Source: Blautia parvula (GTDB taxonomy: Bacteria; Bacillota; Clostridia; Lachnospirales; Lachnospiraceae). From it: a DNA stretch of 64,000 bases. Location of the stretch: assembly GCF_020215665.1 (NCBI RefSeq), contig NZ_CP084061.1, positions 558,001 through 622,000 on the forward strand. Direction: 5' to 3'. The notes beneath the pieces were generated by a model. That model had not been told where the DNA came from. It saw only the letters and a program-made list of their open reading frames with translations, and ran no database searches. Numbering within the stretch: the stretch's first letter is position 1; each line of letters opens with the position of its first letter. The translations under genes and the position numbers were made by a program. This document shows, one piece after another, positions 1 through 9,086 of this stretch.

Positions 1-1
1 G

Positions 2-1276
2 CAGAAGGCCAATGAAGCAGCCGGTAAAGTCCCCACACTGCAGGCCAATGTGGACAGCTACCAGGAGTATGTGGCATCTCTGAAAACGGCCATTGCGGAC
101 AGGACAAGGGAACTGAGCGATTGGGCAAAGCAGACATCCACAGATGTCAGCGTGGCTCTGACCCAGGCACAGGCAGATCTGACCAAGCTGCAGCAGGACC
201 TTGAAGCCCAGAAAGGCGAACAGCAGCAGATAAATGCCCAGGCAGAGGAGCTGCAGGCGTCTATTGCCGAGGCAAAGAAAAATAATCAGGATACCGCAGA
301 TCTGGAAAGACAAATGAAGGATTTAAAGGCCCAGGCGGAAAACATGGAGCCGGCGATCGATGATTTGACTTCACAGATCAATGACAAGAGTGATGAGGTG
401 ACACAGCTTCAGATTGATCAGATCGAAAGCCAGTCTGCTTCTGACCCGACAACCGATGCCCAGATTGTAGAGTGGCAGAATGAACTGGAGAGTGCCACCA
501 CAGAGCTCTCAGAGCTGCAGTCAGAACTTGCCGAACAGAAGAGTCTGGCAGACAGCGCGGATGGTGTACAGGTGACAGAAGCAGCCAAAGCGCAGATGCA
601 GGCCACCAACAATATAGCCGAGCTGGAGGCAGCTACCCTGGAAGAACTGCTGGAAAAGGGGAAACAGGGACTTCAGGCTGAGTTTTCAGGAATCGTCTCC
701 AAAGCAGACGCGTCGCAGGGCTCTGCAGCCACACAGGGCATGGAGCTTATTACCATTGCCAGCAACGAGGAGGTGGCAGTCAATGTGACCGTGTCAAAAT
801 ACGATTATGACAAGCTGAAGGAAGGCCAGAAGGCATCCATCACCATAGCAGACCATACATACAAGGGAACTGTCTCACGTATCAGCAAGATGGCTACCAC
901 CAATGAAAAAGGTGCGCCGGTCATCTGGGCTGAGGTTAAGATCGACAATCCGGATGACAACATTTTCTTAGGCGTGGAGGCAAAGGTATCGATTGAGACC
1001 GGCAGTGCCAAGGGCGTTGTGAGTGTTCCTGTCAATGCGGTGAACACAGGAAAGGACAGTACCTTCTGCTATGTGGTCAAAGACGGCGTGATCGCCAGGC
1101 AGGAAGTGGAGACCGGAATTTCATCTTCTGAGTACACAGAGATCAAGAGCGGCCTGAAGCCGGGCGATTCCGTGATTACTGAGCTTCCGGACGGATTTGC
1201 GGAGGGCATGAAGGTGGATGAGGCGGCTGCGGGCAGCACGTCCGGCGCGCAGACTGCAGATGTGGTAAAGGAGTAG
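2..1276 (+). CDS. Efflux RND/ABC periplasmic adaptor subunit (HlyD/MacA-like), 5' truncated
   Basis: The reading frame is open to the left edge, so the N-terminus lies outside the window; an apparent GTG start at 50 is internal. The first ~210 visible residues are a long Ala/Gln/Glu/Leu-rich coiled coil, as in adaptor hairpins. A beta-barrel-like region follows (IASNEEVAVNVTVSKYDYDKL, then SITIADHTYKGTVSRI) and a membrane-proximal end. Proteins of this family bridge an ABC permease to the cell exterior in Gram-positives. The stop is 3 nt before a MacB-like permease gene, so the two are co-transcribed; the ATPase partner is probably upstream, outside the window. Substrate cannot be told from sequence. 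Confidence 0.85.
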   Translation, partial: QKANEAAGKVPTLQANVDSYQEYVASLKTAIADRTRELSDWAKQTSTDVSVALTQAQADLTKLQQDLEAQKGEQQQINAQAEELQASIAEAKKNNQDTADLERQMKDLKAQAENMEPAIDDLTSQINDKSDEVTQLQIDQIESQSASDPTTDAQIVEWQNELESATTELSELQSELAEQKSLADSADGVQVTEAAKAQMQATNNIAELEAATLEELLEKGKQGLQAEFSGIVSKADASQGSAATQGMELITIASNEEVAVNVTVSKYDYDKLKEGQKASITIADHTYKGTVSRISKMATTNEKGAPVIWAEVKIDNPDDNIFLGVEAKVSIETGSAKGVVSVPVNAVNTGKDSTFCYVVKDGVIARQEVETGISSSEYTEIKSGLKPGDSVITELPDGFAEGMKVDEAAAGSTSGAQTADVVKE

Positions 1277-1279
1277 CCT

Positions 1280-2506
1280 ATGGCACAGTTAGCAGAATAC
1301 TTGAAGATGGCTCTGCAGAATATCAGGGCAAACAAAGGCCGCTCCCTTCTGACCATGCTGGGAATCATTATAGGTATCTCCTCTGTTATCACCATTATGT
1401 CAGTGGGTTCCGGATTTCAGGGTGAGATGAACCGGCAGCTCAATTCCATTGCCGGGGGACAGATCTGCATTTATTCCAATGAAGAGGGGCTCAAGCGGGA
1501 GGAATATATGAACGCGGATGATTTCGCCGCGATCGAGCAGGAAATCCCCGGAGTGACAGGAACTTCCCCTATATTTTCCGATTCGGGTACGACCCAGTCC
1601 TCAAAGGGCCAGTTTGATCTGTCCGTTACAGGCGGAGGAACGGCCCAGCAGGAGATTTCCAAATGGAAAGTGGTAAGCGGACGCTATTTTAACCAGAGTG
1701 ATATCGATACAGGAAATAAAGTCTGTGTGATCAGTAAAAAAGATGCCATTTCCCTTTTCGGCACAGATGATGTTCTGGGCATGAATCTGGAATTCAGTGT
1801 CTACCAGAGCACTGTGGACTTTACCATCATCGGAATCGTGGAGCAGGAGAATCTGGGAAATATGGTTTCCGTGGATTATGGGGATGTGAAAAGAATATCC
1901 GCGGATATTCCTTATACGGCCATGGAGAATTTCGGCTATGACACTTCTGTGACCAATTATCTGTACATCACCACAGACGGCAGTGCAGATACCGGTCAGG
2001 TGGCAAATGATGCCATTGCGCTGCTGAACCAGCGCCACTACAGTCAGGGAAAGAATTATTATGACATGGAGGACTTCAATGACCAGATGAAGCAGATCAA
2101 CTCCATGCTGAACATGATCACAGGATTTATCGCCTTAGTAGCAGGAATCTCCCTGCTGGTAGGCGGCATCGGTGTCATGAATATTATGCTTGTGTCCGTG
2201 ACGGAGAGAACAAGAGAGATTGGCATCAGGAAATCCCTGGGAGCCAGAACCTCCTCTGTTATGGTCCAGTTTTTGGCGGAATCTGCTATTATCGCCTGCA
2301 TTGGCGGTGTGATCGGCATCATTATCGGTGTGCTGCTGGCCTATGCGGTCTGTTCCATACCTACCCTGGGATTCGCACCGGGAATCAAGGTGTCTACAAT
2401 CCTGATCGCAACCCTGTTTTCATCAGGGATCGGTATCCTTTTCGGCGTATACCCTGCCAGAAAAGCAGCGAAGCTGAGTCCCATCGAAGCGCTCAGAAGA
2501 AATTAA
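1280..2506 (+). CDS. MacB-like ABC transporter permease (FtsX family)
   Basis: A 408-aa permease with the MacB/FtsX layout. There is one N-terminal membrane segment after a short basic leader (residues ~18-42, with LGIIIGISSVITI). A large extracytoplasmic MacB core domain follows (~45-270). Three C-terminal membrane segments close the protein, including the hallmark LLVGGIGVMNIMLVSVTERT and the end motif PARKAAKLSPIEALR. No ATP-binding motif is present, so a separate ATPase is needed. It starts 3 nt after the adaptor stop, with the RBS (AAAGGAG) inside the end of the adaptor gene. A strong hairpin terminator follows. Likely an exporter of peptides or toxic compounds; the substrate is unknown. 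Confidence 0.88.
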   Translation: MAQLAEYLKMALQNIRANKGRSLLTMLGIIIGISSVITIMSVGSGFQGEMNRQLNSIAGGQICIYSNEEGLKREEYMNADDFAAIEQEIPGVTGTSPIFSDSGTTQSSKGQFDLSVTGGGTAQQEISKWKVVSGRYFNQSDIDTGNKVCVISKKDAISLFGTDDVLGMNLEFSVYQSTVDFTIIGIVEQENLGNMVSVDYGDVKRISADIPYTAMENFGYDTSVTNYLYITTDGSADTGQVANDAIALLNQRHYSQGKNYYDMEDFNDQMKQINSMLNMITGFIALVAGISLLVGGIGVMNIMLVSVTERTREIGIRKSLGARTSSVMVQFLAESAIIACIGGVIGIIIGVLLAYAVCSIPTLGFAPGIKVSTILIATLFSSGIGILFGVYPARKAAKLSPIEALRRN

Positions 2507-2527
2507 AAGAAATGAACAAATGAGAAG

Positions 2528-2574
2528 AAAAAGTACCGCACAGAGTGATATCTAATACTCCTGCGGTACTTTTT
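2528..2574. terminator. Bidirectional intrinsic terminator
   Basis: A 13-bp perfect stem (2528-2540 with 2562-2574) with an A-run on the left arm and a T-run on the right. It lies between the + strand permease gene and the convergent aldo/keto reductase remnant and can terminate both. Confidence 0.85.
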
Positions 2575-2614
2575 GTATGGGGAAAAACCCCGGTATGTAT
2601 GATGTTTTTGGATA

Positions 2615-3434
2615 TCAGTCCTTATAGTAGGGAATCATATCCTCAGGGATACCGGCAGTGCGCTGGTGGGCATCCATAGCAGTAATGGCATCCATCTCCT
2701 CACGGGTCAGGGAAAAATCAAAGATTTCCGCATTTTCCCTGATGCGTTCTTTGTGTACGGACTTGGGAATGACGGATATTCCCAAGTCCGATCTGTGCGG
2801 TAGTCTTTTGGTATTTTCTTCCGATTTCCAGAAGAAGCTGGCTGTGCAGATAGGCGCCCCGGGCAAGAGGCGCATAGGCCTGTACCGCAATATTGTTCTC
2901 CCTGCAGTAGGACAGAAGCTCCGGCTGGTTGAACAGCGGATGGAATTCCACCTGATTGACTGCGGGTACCACGTCGGAGACTTTTTTCAGCATTTCCAGG
3001 TCATGTATGTGGAAGTTAGAGACGCCGATAGATTTCACACGCCCTTGTGTCTGGAGCTTTTCCAGAGCTTTCCAGGTGTCTGTATAACAGCCGGGCACAG
3101 GCCAGTGGATCAGATATAAATCCACATAATCAAGTCCCAGGCGCTCCAGACTTCTGTTGAAAGTATCTTCCACGTCGCCGATTCTCTGTGCGGTATTCCA
3201 TATTTTCGTTGTAACGAATAATTCCTCTCTTGGTATGGTAAGAGCCTTGATTCCGCGCCCCACGCCGTCTTCGTTTTTATAAACAGAAGCGGTGTCAATG
3301 AGACGGTAGCCGGCATCTGCGGCATCTGCGATCGCTTGTTCCACCTCGTTCTCACCGACGGCTTTGTAGACACCCAGACCCAGAAGCGGCATCTGGCGGC
3401 CATCGTTCAGAATGATTTTTTCGTTGAAAGACAT
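2615..3434 (-). pseudogene. Aldo/keto reductase, frameshifted
   Basis: The upstream part (start 3434, good AAAGGAGGG RBS) encodes a typical AKR N-terminus with the catalytic Asp and Tyr (DTASVY), Lys (TTKIW) and His (LIHWP). Near 2775-2790 the frame shifts. The first frame continues only into unrelated sequence and stops at 2718. The other frame supplies the normal C-terminus (DLGISVIPKSVHKERIREN) down to 2615. Comparing the join (AQIGL / DLGISVIPKS) with the usual AKR spacing (xLRWxxxxGixVIPKS) suggests that about 17 nt are missing, perhaps lost between two GGACTT copies. As read, the product would be 238 aa and lack the NADPH phosphate-binding IPKS segment. A sequencing or assembly error cannot be excluded. 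Confidence 0.85.
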
Positions 3435-3634
3435 AACAGTCCCTCCTTTAAATATTACCTTATTTCAATCCATGCTCACTGTGTTATTTCTGCCGGATAC
3501 TTAGACAGTTTACCATAGAAATGTGAAATATTTACTCCGAATTTATTAACTTTTTAATAAATCCGTGCTACTATTATAAGAAGTGCAAGCTAAAATGCAA
3601 CGAAATGCCAAAATATGGCAGTGGAGGATATCGA
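3435..3634. promoter_or_regulatory. Divergent intergenic region, AKR remnant / sbcD
   Basis: About 200 nt separate the two divergent genes. It contains the RBS of the reductase (3438-3450 on the - strand) and a 9-bp AT-only inverted repeat (3541-3549 with 3554-3562). A TATTAT box near 3572 could be the -10 of the sbcD promoter, but its -35 is weak. No gene or RNA is recognisable here. Confidence 0.35.
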
Positions 3635-4780
3635 ATGAAATTTTTTCATATGGCGGATCTGCACCTGGGAAAAAAGCTGCTTGGGGAGCCGCTGTGGAAA
3701 GAACAGCAGTATATATTAAGCCGTGTTGTGGCCATGTCTGATGAGGAGAAGCCGGAAGCTGTTTTGCTGTGCGGGGATATTTACGATAAGTCCATTCCCT
3801 CCTCGGAGGCTGTGGGGCTGCTGGACTGGTTTCTGGAAGAATTGTCCGTCCGTGGGATACAGACATTTTTGATCAGCGGCAACCACGACGGAGCCCAGAG
3901 GCTTCAGTTTGCCAGCGGGATCTTAAAAAAAGAAGGGATTCATATTGCGGGTACGTTTAAAGGGGGGCCGGAACATATTGTGCTGAGTGATGCGTTCGGC
4001 CCGGTTCATGTGTGGATGCTTCCTTTTCTGCGGCCCGGTATGCTCCGCCCATTTGCGGAGGAAATTCCGGAAACTTATGAGGAGGCCGTGAAAACCGCAC
4101 TGCATGGCGCGGTGCTTCACAGGGAAGAGCGGAACCTGCTTCTGGCACATCAGTTTGTCACGGCAGGAGGCAGAAAGCCGGAAATCTCCGATTCGGAACA
4201 GCGTTCCCTGGGCGGTATCGATCAGGTGGATGCCTCAGTCTTTGGAGCATTTGACTATGTGGCGCTGGGGCATATCCACAGACCGCAGAAAATGGGGGAT
4301 GTAAAGATACGGTATGCAGGTTCTCCCCTGAAATATTCTTTTTCTGAATGGAATCAGACAAAGTCCGTGACTGTGGCAGAGCTCAGAGAGAAAGGAAATC
4401 TGTCCGTCAGGAAGCTTCCACTGGAACCAAAAACAGAGATGGCTGTCCTAAAGGATACCATGGAGGCCCTCGCTTCGGAAAAATACAGGAAATACAGAGA
4501 AGGATATTATCTGTCCATAGTCATGACCGATGAGGAGACTCTGGAGCATCCGATGGAGAGGCTTAGAAAAATATTTCCTGGTATGCTGGAATTTGCCGTC
4601 GAAAACCGCCGGAGCAGATCCGGTGGCATATCGGGCAGTGCAGAGCTGCAGTGTCTGAAAAAAACACCCCTTGATCTGTTCGGGGAATTTTATGAAAAAC
4701 AGAATGGGATTCCCATGTCTGACACAGAACAGGAGCTGCTTGAAGAGGTGATCAAAAGCATGGAAGAGGTGGGAGTATGA
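3635..4780 (+). CDS. sbcD: Exonuclease SbcCD subunit D
   Basis: A 381-aa Mre11-type metallophosphoesterase, the nuclease half of SbcCD, which cuts DNA hairpins and double-strand ends. The metal-binding motifs are in order: ADLHLG, GDIYD, GNHD and GHIH. The start at 3635 is chosen because GGAGGATAT sits just before it and the protein then opens with the family's usual MKFFHMADLHLG. An ATG 30 nt upstream lacks a usable RBS. The stop overlaps the sbcC start (ATGA), the standard coupled arrangement. Confidence 0.95.
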   Translation: MKFFHMADLHLGKKLLGEPLWKEQQYILSRVVAMSDEEKPEAVLLCGDIYDKSIPSSEAVGLLDWFLEELSVRGIQTFLISGNHDGAQRLQFASGILKKEGIHIAGTFKGGPEHIVLSDAFGPVHVWMLPFLRPGMLRPFAEEIPETYEEAVKTALHGAVLHREERNLLLAHQFVTAGGRKPEISDSEQRSLGGIDQVDASVFGAFDYVALGHIHRPQKMGDVKIRYAGSPLKYSFSEWNQTKSVTVAELREKGNLSVRKLPLEPKTEMAVLKDTMEALASEKYRKYREGYYLSIVMTDEETLEHPMERLRKIFPGMLEFAVENRRSRSGGISGSAELQCLKKTPLDLFGEFYEKQNGIPMSDTEQELLEEVIKSMEEVGV

Positions 4781-7383
4781 GACCGATAGAGCTGGAGATG
4801 GAGGCCTTTGGGCCTTATGCGGGCAATACCTGTATCTCTTTTGAGAATTGTCAGAGAGCAGGGCTGTTTCTGATCTGCGGTGACACAGGAGCCGGCAAAA
4901 CGACAATCTTCGACGGCATTGCCTTTGCGCTGTACGACGCAGCCAGCACGGAAGTCAGAAAGCCTGAAAATCTCCACAGCGATTATGTGGAGGAGAAGGC
5001 CATGAGTAAAGTGCGTCTGCTGTTTTCCCACAAAGGAGAGCAGTATCAGGTGACCAGGACGTTTAATTTGAACAGGAAGCATGAAGCGCTTCTGGAGTGC
5101 CCGGACAAAAGTGTGCTGACGGGAAGAAGGGCAGTGAACCAGAAGCTGCAGGATATTCTGGGGCTTGATTACAGGCAGTTTAAACAGGTTTCCATGATTG
5201 CCCAAGGTGAATTCATGAACCTTCTGCTGGCAAAAAGTGACATGAGAAGCGAGATTTTCCGGAAAGTATTCGACACGGAATTCTATAAAACCATCGCGGA
5301 CCGTCTGAAAAGCATGAGTATGCAGCAGCGGGAGGAAGAAAGGCTGAGGGAAGAGCGCCGCAGGCAGGTCCTGGAGTCCTGGGATGCGCTGCATCCGGAA
5401 TGTACACTGGGGGACAGGGAAAAAGAGGATATTTTCGAGGTTCTTGACAGCCGTATCCTTTCCTCCCGGGAAAAGGAAAAGAGCAGCCGGAAGGAGGAGC
5501 AGCGCCTGGAAAAAGAGAAAGACAGAGCCCTTAAAAATCTGGAGCGGATACAAAAGGATAACGGAGAACTGAAGAACCTGGATGCCCTGAGAGGGGAGCT
5601 GGAAGGGACAAAAGTGCAGGCCGGACAGATCAGAGAGCTGGAAAAAAAGCTGTCTGAGGGGAAGAAGGCAAATCTTTATATCAAACCTCTTGCCGAGGAT
5701 TGTGCAGCGAAAAAAAAGTTGGAAACTGACGAGGAAGTGCGTATAAAGGAACTGAAGTCTCAGACAAGGGAACTGGAACAGGAGAAAAAGGCACTGCTTA
5801 TCCAGGCAGCCGCTGCGGAGAAAGAAGAGAAGCTCAGCGCAGAGATAGCAGCGCTGGAAGAACAGCTTTTACTTTACGGGAAATGGCAGCAGGAGGCTGA
5901 GGTCCTTCTGAAACTGGAATCACGAAAGGAAGAACTGCTGGAAAGTGCAGAGAAGCAGATCACGGCACAGAAGGAGCAGGCAATCGCTTATGAAACCTAC
6001 AGGGAGGAATTTTTCAGAAGTCAGGCAGGCCTGCTGGCCAGGGACCTGGAAGAAGGAAAACCCTGTCCCGTATGCGGCTCCAGGGTACATCCGGCAAAGG
6101 CTGCCTGTGAAAAACAGGAGCTGAGCGAGGCAGCGCTGAAAGAGATGGAGGCACAAAAGGAGAAGACATCTGCAGAACTGCAGAGGACCCTGACAGCCCT
6201 TGCGGAGAATGAGAAGGAATGGCAGACCAGAATGGAGCATCTGCGCAGGGAAGAGGTACTGGCAGGTAAAAAAAGCGGTGCTGCCATGCAAAAAAAAGCC
6301 TCCTCACTGATAAAAGAGACAAACGCGCGCCTGGAGAGAAAGAAGGCGAAAAGCCGCCCGGGTCTTCCGTCCCAAGAGGCGGTCAGGAAAAGACTGGAGG
6401 AGAATGCGCAGCGCCGGGCAGCCGCGGAAAGAGAGACACAGATCTGTGAAAAACGAGGAGCCAGGCTGGCAAAGGAAAGAAAAGAGGCAGAAGGAAAGCT
6501 GCTTCTGGAAGTAAAACAGCAGAAGTTTCCAAGCAGGGCAAAGGCCATGGAGGCATGTCTGGACAGAGAAGAGCTGGACCGTATGGAGAAAGAAACACAG
6601 GCATATGAAAATCATGTGAGGGACTTGCAGATCAGGATCAGGAGTCTGGCGCCTTCCCTGCGCGGAAAGAAACTGTGCCCGGAGGAGGAGGTACGGGAAC
6701 AGATACAGCGGGCGGAACAGCAGCTGAAAATTGTGCGTAATAAACTCCGGGAGGAGTACAGTGCTCTTGAAAGGACAAAAGAGGTGCGCAGACAGCTTCA
6801 GGTATTGTTTGAGGAGAGCAGCAGGACAGAGAAGACCAGGCTGGCTCTGCAGGGCCTTTCTGACACTGCCTGCGGCAGCCTGAAGGGAAAGCCGAAGATA
6901 TCCCTGGAGCGCTATGTGCAGTCCGCTTATTTCCGTATGATCACCCAGGAGGCCAACAGGCGGCTGGAACACATGTCTTCAGGCAGATACGAACTGCTCG
7001 TGCGGGAGGAAAAGGAAAATCTGCAGTCCAGGTCCGGTCTGGATCTGGATGTCTATGATTACCATACCGGCAAGGTGAGAAGCATCCGTTCCCTGTCCGG
7101 CGGAGAGAGCTTTCAGGCAGCGCTGAGCCTGGCCCTCGGTGTCTCCGGGGTCATCGGGCAGTTTGCGGGAGGCATCCGGGTGGAGACCGTGTTTGTTGAC
7201 GAGGGTTTCGGCAGTCTGGATGAGCAGTCTTTGGAGACTGCGGTGGAGACTTTATCGGCTCTTTCCAGGGAGGACTGCCTGGTGGGAATCATCTCCCATG
7301 TGCCGGAGTTAAAAGAGCGTATAGAATGCAGGATAGAGGTGGAAAAAAACAGGGGCGGAAGTTCCGTGTTTTTCACCGCTTGA
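4777..7383 (+). CDS. sbcC: Exonuclease SbcCD subunit C (SMC-like ATPase)
   Basis: An 868-aa Rad50-type ATPase partner of SbcD. Walker A GDTGAGKT is at residues 35-42, followed by a long charged coiled coil. The zinc hook CPVC is near residue 430, then a second coiled coil. The signature LSGGESFQAALSLALG and Walker B VFVDEGFGSLDE are near the C-terminus. All key motifs are intact. At 868 aa it is at the short side for SbcC (often 1000 or more), which reflects shorter coiled-coil arms rather than truncation. It is translationally coupled to sbcD. Confidence 0.95.
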   Translation: MRPIELEMEAFGPYAGNTCISFENCQRAGLFLICGDTGAGKTTIFDGIAFALYDAASTEVRKPENLHSDYVEEKAMSKVRLLFSHKGEQYQVTRTFNLNRKHEALLECPDKSVLTGRRAVNQKLQDILGLDYRQFKQVSMIAQGEFMNLLLAKSDMRSEIFRKVFDTEFYKTIADRLKSMSMQQREEERLREERRRQVLESWDALHPECTLGDREKEDIFEVLDSRILSSREKEKSSRKEEQRLEKEKDRALKNLERIQKDNGELKNLDALRGELEGTKVQAGQIRELEKKLSEGKKANLYIKPLAEDCAAKKKLETDEEVRIKELKSQTRELEQEKKALLIQAAAAEKEEKLSAEIAALEEQLLLYGKWQQEAEVLLKLESRKEELLESAEKQITAQKEQAIAYETYREEFFRSQAGLLARDLEEGKPCPVCGSRVHPAKAACEKQELSEAALKEMEAQKEKTSAELQRTLTALAENEKEWQTRMEHLRREEVLAGKKSGAAMQKKASSLIKETNARLERKKAKSRPGLPSQEAVRKRLEENAQRRAAAERETQICEKRGARLAKERKEAEGKLLLEVKQQKFPSRAKAMEACLDREELDRMEKETQAYENHVRDLQIRIRSLAPSLRGKKLCPEEEVREQIQRAEQQLKIVRNKLREEYSALERTKEVRRQLQVLFEESSRTEKTRLALQGLSDTACGSLKGKPKISLERYVQSAYFRMITQEANRRLEHMSSGRYELLVREEKENLQSRSGLDLDVYDYHTGKVRSIRSLSGGESFQAALSLALGVSGVIGQFAGGIRVETVFVDEGFGSLDEQSLETAVETLSALSREDCLVGIISHVPELKERIECRIEVEKNRGGSSVFFTA

Positions 7384-7408
7384 ACCTCTAAAAAAACATA
7401 AGAATAAC

Positions 7409-7437
7409 TTGATAAAAAAGCCGAAAGCATGTATAAT
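7409..7437 (+). promoter_or_regulatory. Sigma-A promoter of the acetyl-CoA pathway cluster
   Basis: TTGATA (7409-7414), a 17-nt spacer, then TATAAT (7432-7437). The predicted transcript would begin near 7444 with a ~65-nt leader containing an imperfect hairpin (TACTGC ~7466 with GCAGTA ~7490) before the His-rich gene at 7509. It is the only strong promoter seen between sbcC and the THF riboswitch, so it probably drives the whole acs operon. Confidence 0.75.
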
Positions 7438-7508
7438 GAATTTATTGATAAATTATTGTCATTTACTGCGCCCAAAAGCGGGAAAAGCAGTAGGGAAAGG
7501 ATGGAAAA

Positions 7509-7850
7509 ATGCATTTAATCAACGACGAAAATGGCAACATGGTTCCTCACGGACATGACCATGAGCATGACCATGTTCACAGCCATGAACACAGCCACGG
7601 CTGCAGCAGCTGTTCAGAGGGCGAATGTGGCGGAAATTGTACAGAGGAAGTGGTAGCACTTTTGAACTATATGCTTTCCCACAACGAGCATCACGCACAG
7701 GAGCTTGATCAGATGGCAGATAATCTGTCAAAGCTTGGCATGGAAGATGCAGCCAAGACCATCAAGGAAGGCGTTGCTGATTTCCAGAAAGGAAATATGC
7801 GTCTGGGCCTGGCACTGACACTGGTAAAAGAACATTTGAAGGAGGCGTAG
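7509..7850 (+). CDS. His/Cys-rich putative metal-binding protein
   Basis: A 113-aa protein that I do not recognise as a named family. Residues 14-30 alternate His with another residue (nine His in 17 positions). Four Cys follow (32, 35, 40, 44; pattern CX2C-X4-C-X3-C). The rest (~45-113) reads as two or three amphipathic helices with an extra NEHH motif. The first gene after the operon promoter, it ends 3 nt before CooT and lies upstream of two CooC-type ATPases and nickel enzymes. By analogy with CooJ (His-rich, nickel-binding, encoded beside CooT in Rhodospirillum rubrum), I infer nickel storage or delivery for CODH/ACS. The metal and role are inference; cobalt or zinc are alternatives. RBS GGAAAGGA. 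Confidence 0.8.
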   Translation: MHLINDENGNMVPHGHDHEHDHVHSHEHSHGCSSCSEGECGGNCTEEVVALLNYMLSHNEHHAQELDQMADNLSKLGMEDAAKTIKEGVADFQKGNMRLGLALTLVKEHLKEA

Positions 7851-7853
7851 GCT

Positions 7854-8036
7854 ATGTGTCTTGCAACTGTACAGAGAAGCGATGACAACACGGTCATCTG
7901 CAGAAATGTGAGCAGAATCGACGTAGATGGTGAAAAGCTTATCATACGTGACATCATGGGCGAGGAGCGAACCATTATCGGTAAAATATTAATGGTGGAC
8001 CTTGCAAACAGCCTTGTTAAGCTGGACTGCCAGTAA
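7854..8036 (+). CDS. cooT: CooT family nickel-binding protein
   Basis: A 60-aa protein of the CooT family: MCLATV start with the conserved Cys2, then a small beta-barrel pattern (VSRIDVDGEKLIIRDIMGEE) and the end KILMVDLANSLVKL. Characterised CooT is a small homodimer that binds one Ni(II) through Cys2 and helps nickel insertion into CODH. The gene is 3 nt after the His-rich gene and upstream of metF, cooC and acsA, which fits a CODH maturation role. Its length equals the family's usual 60-70 aa. Confidence 0.88.
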   Translation: MCLATVQRSDDNTVICRNVSRIDVDGEKLIIRDIMGEERTIIGKILMVDLANSLVKLDCQ

Positions 8037-8037
8037 G

Positions 8038-8103
8038 CAGCAGAAAAAGTATGGAGGACTTTCTGCTGTGCCAACACACGATTTTAGGGCTTCGGCCTTA
8101 AAA
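8038..8103 (+). other. Two intercistronic hairpins between cooT and metF
   Basis: The first stem is 8038-8046 (CAGCAGAAA) with 8060-8068. The second is 8082-8090 with 8095-8103 around a TTCG tetraloop, with one G-U pair. Neither is followed by a T-run, so they look more like mRNA processing or stability structures, or a weak attenuator, than a terminator. Confidence 0.5.
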
Positions 8104-8131
8104 ATAAATAAACAAAGCGGAGGTAGTAACT

Positions 8132-9049
8132 ATGAAATTATCTGAAGCAATGAAGAACAAAATGCTCCTTTCATTTGAGCTGTTCCCACCAAAGACAGAC
8201 AAAGGTATGGAAAATCTGCCGGGAACGATCGAGCATCTTTGTAAGTACCAGCCGGAGTACATTTCCTGTACATACGGTGCGGGCGGAACCAATGTGGGCA
8301 AGAACATGGATGTATGTAAAATGATCAAAGACGCCGGAACCATCCCGGTAACACATTTTACATGTATCGGTAACACCGCAGAAGGAATCAAAGAACAGCT
8401 TCAGAATTACCTGGACAATGGCGTAGATCATATGCTGGCACTTCGCGGCGACCTTCCATTCGGATGGACAGGAACCGGCGGAGATTTCGCTTACGCAACA
8501 GATCTGGTAGCTTATGTCCGCAAAGAATTCGGCGATAAGATCGAAATCGCTGTAGCAGGTTCACCGGAAGGACATATCGCATGCCGCAGTCTTGAATCTG
8601 ATATCGCTGTCCTGAAACAGAAACAGGATAACGGTGCTGACTACATCATGACTCAGCTTTGCTGGGATATGGAGCAGTTCAAACGCTGGCTGGATGCCAT
8701 CCGTACTGCAGGCGTTACAATGCCGGTTGACGTTGGAATTATGCCGATTCTGGATCAGGCTGCTACAATCAATATGGCACTGTCACGTAATGGCTGTGTA
8801 ATGCCGCGTAAACTTTGCGAGATCATCTCCAAAAACTGGATCTTCCCGAATCCGTTCGACAAAGATCCGTTTGACGCTGCTGTTGATGAAAAGAAAGCAG
8901 CATTCAAAGAGGCAGGTATCGAGTACACGATCAGACAGATCGATGAGTACCGCGCACTGGGCGTTAACGGTATCCATCTGTATGCTCTGAACAAATGGAA
9001 AGACGTATCTGAAATCATTGACAGATGCGGTCTTCGCACACTTGTTTAA
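8132..9049 (+). CDS. metF: 5,10-methylenetetrahydrofolate reductase (acetogenic MetF)
   Basis: A 305-aa MetF barrel with the family opening LSFELFPPKTDKG, the folate/FAD-site region CTYGAGGT, and GDLPFG. It reduces methylene-THF to methyl-THF, the methyl donor for AcsE. GGAGG lies 8 nt before the ATG. It is placed between the nickel-handling genes and cooC/acsA. In other acetogens a zinc protein MetV lies beside metF and is needed for activity; none is found in this window, so its partner and electron donor are unknown here. Confidence 0.92.
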   Translation: MKLSEAMKNKMLLSFELFPPKTDKGMENLPGTIEHLCKYQPEYISCTYGAGGTNVGKNMDVCKMIKDAGTIPVTHFTCIGNTAEGIKEQLQNYLDNGVDHMLALRGDLPFGWTGTGGDFAYATDLVAYVRKEFGDKIEIAVAGSPEGHIACRSLESDIAVLKQKQDNGADYIMTQLCWDMEQFKRWLDAIRTAGVTMPVDVGIMPILDQAATINMALSRNGCVMPRKLCEIISKNWIFPNPFDKDPFDAAVDEKKAAFKEAGIEYTIRQIDEYRALGVNGIHLYALNKWKDVSEIIDRCGLRTLV

Positions 9050-9086
9050 AATGTATTAAAATCATATTTTAGGAGGTGCCCTTTTC

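Noticed and set aside
2658-3119. A 153-codon + strand frame opposite the aldo/keto reductase
   Set aside because: It is antisense to the broken reductase; its apparent length only reflects the conserved codon pattern of the other strand.
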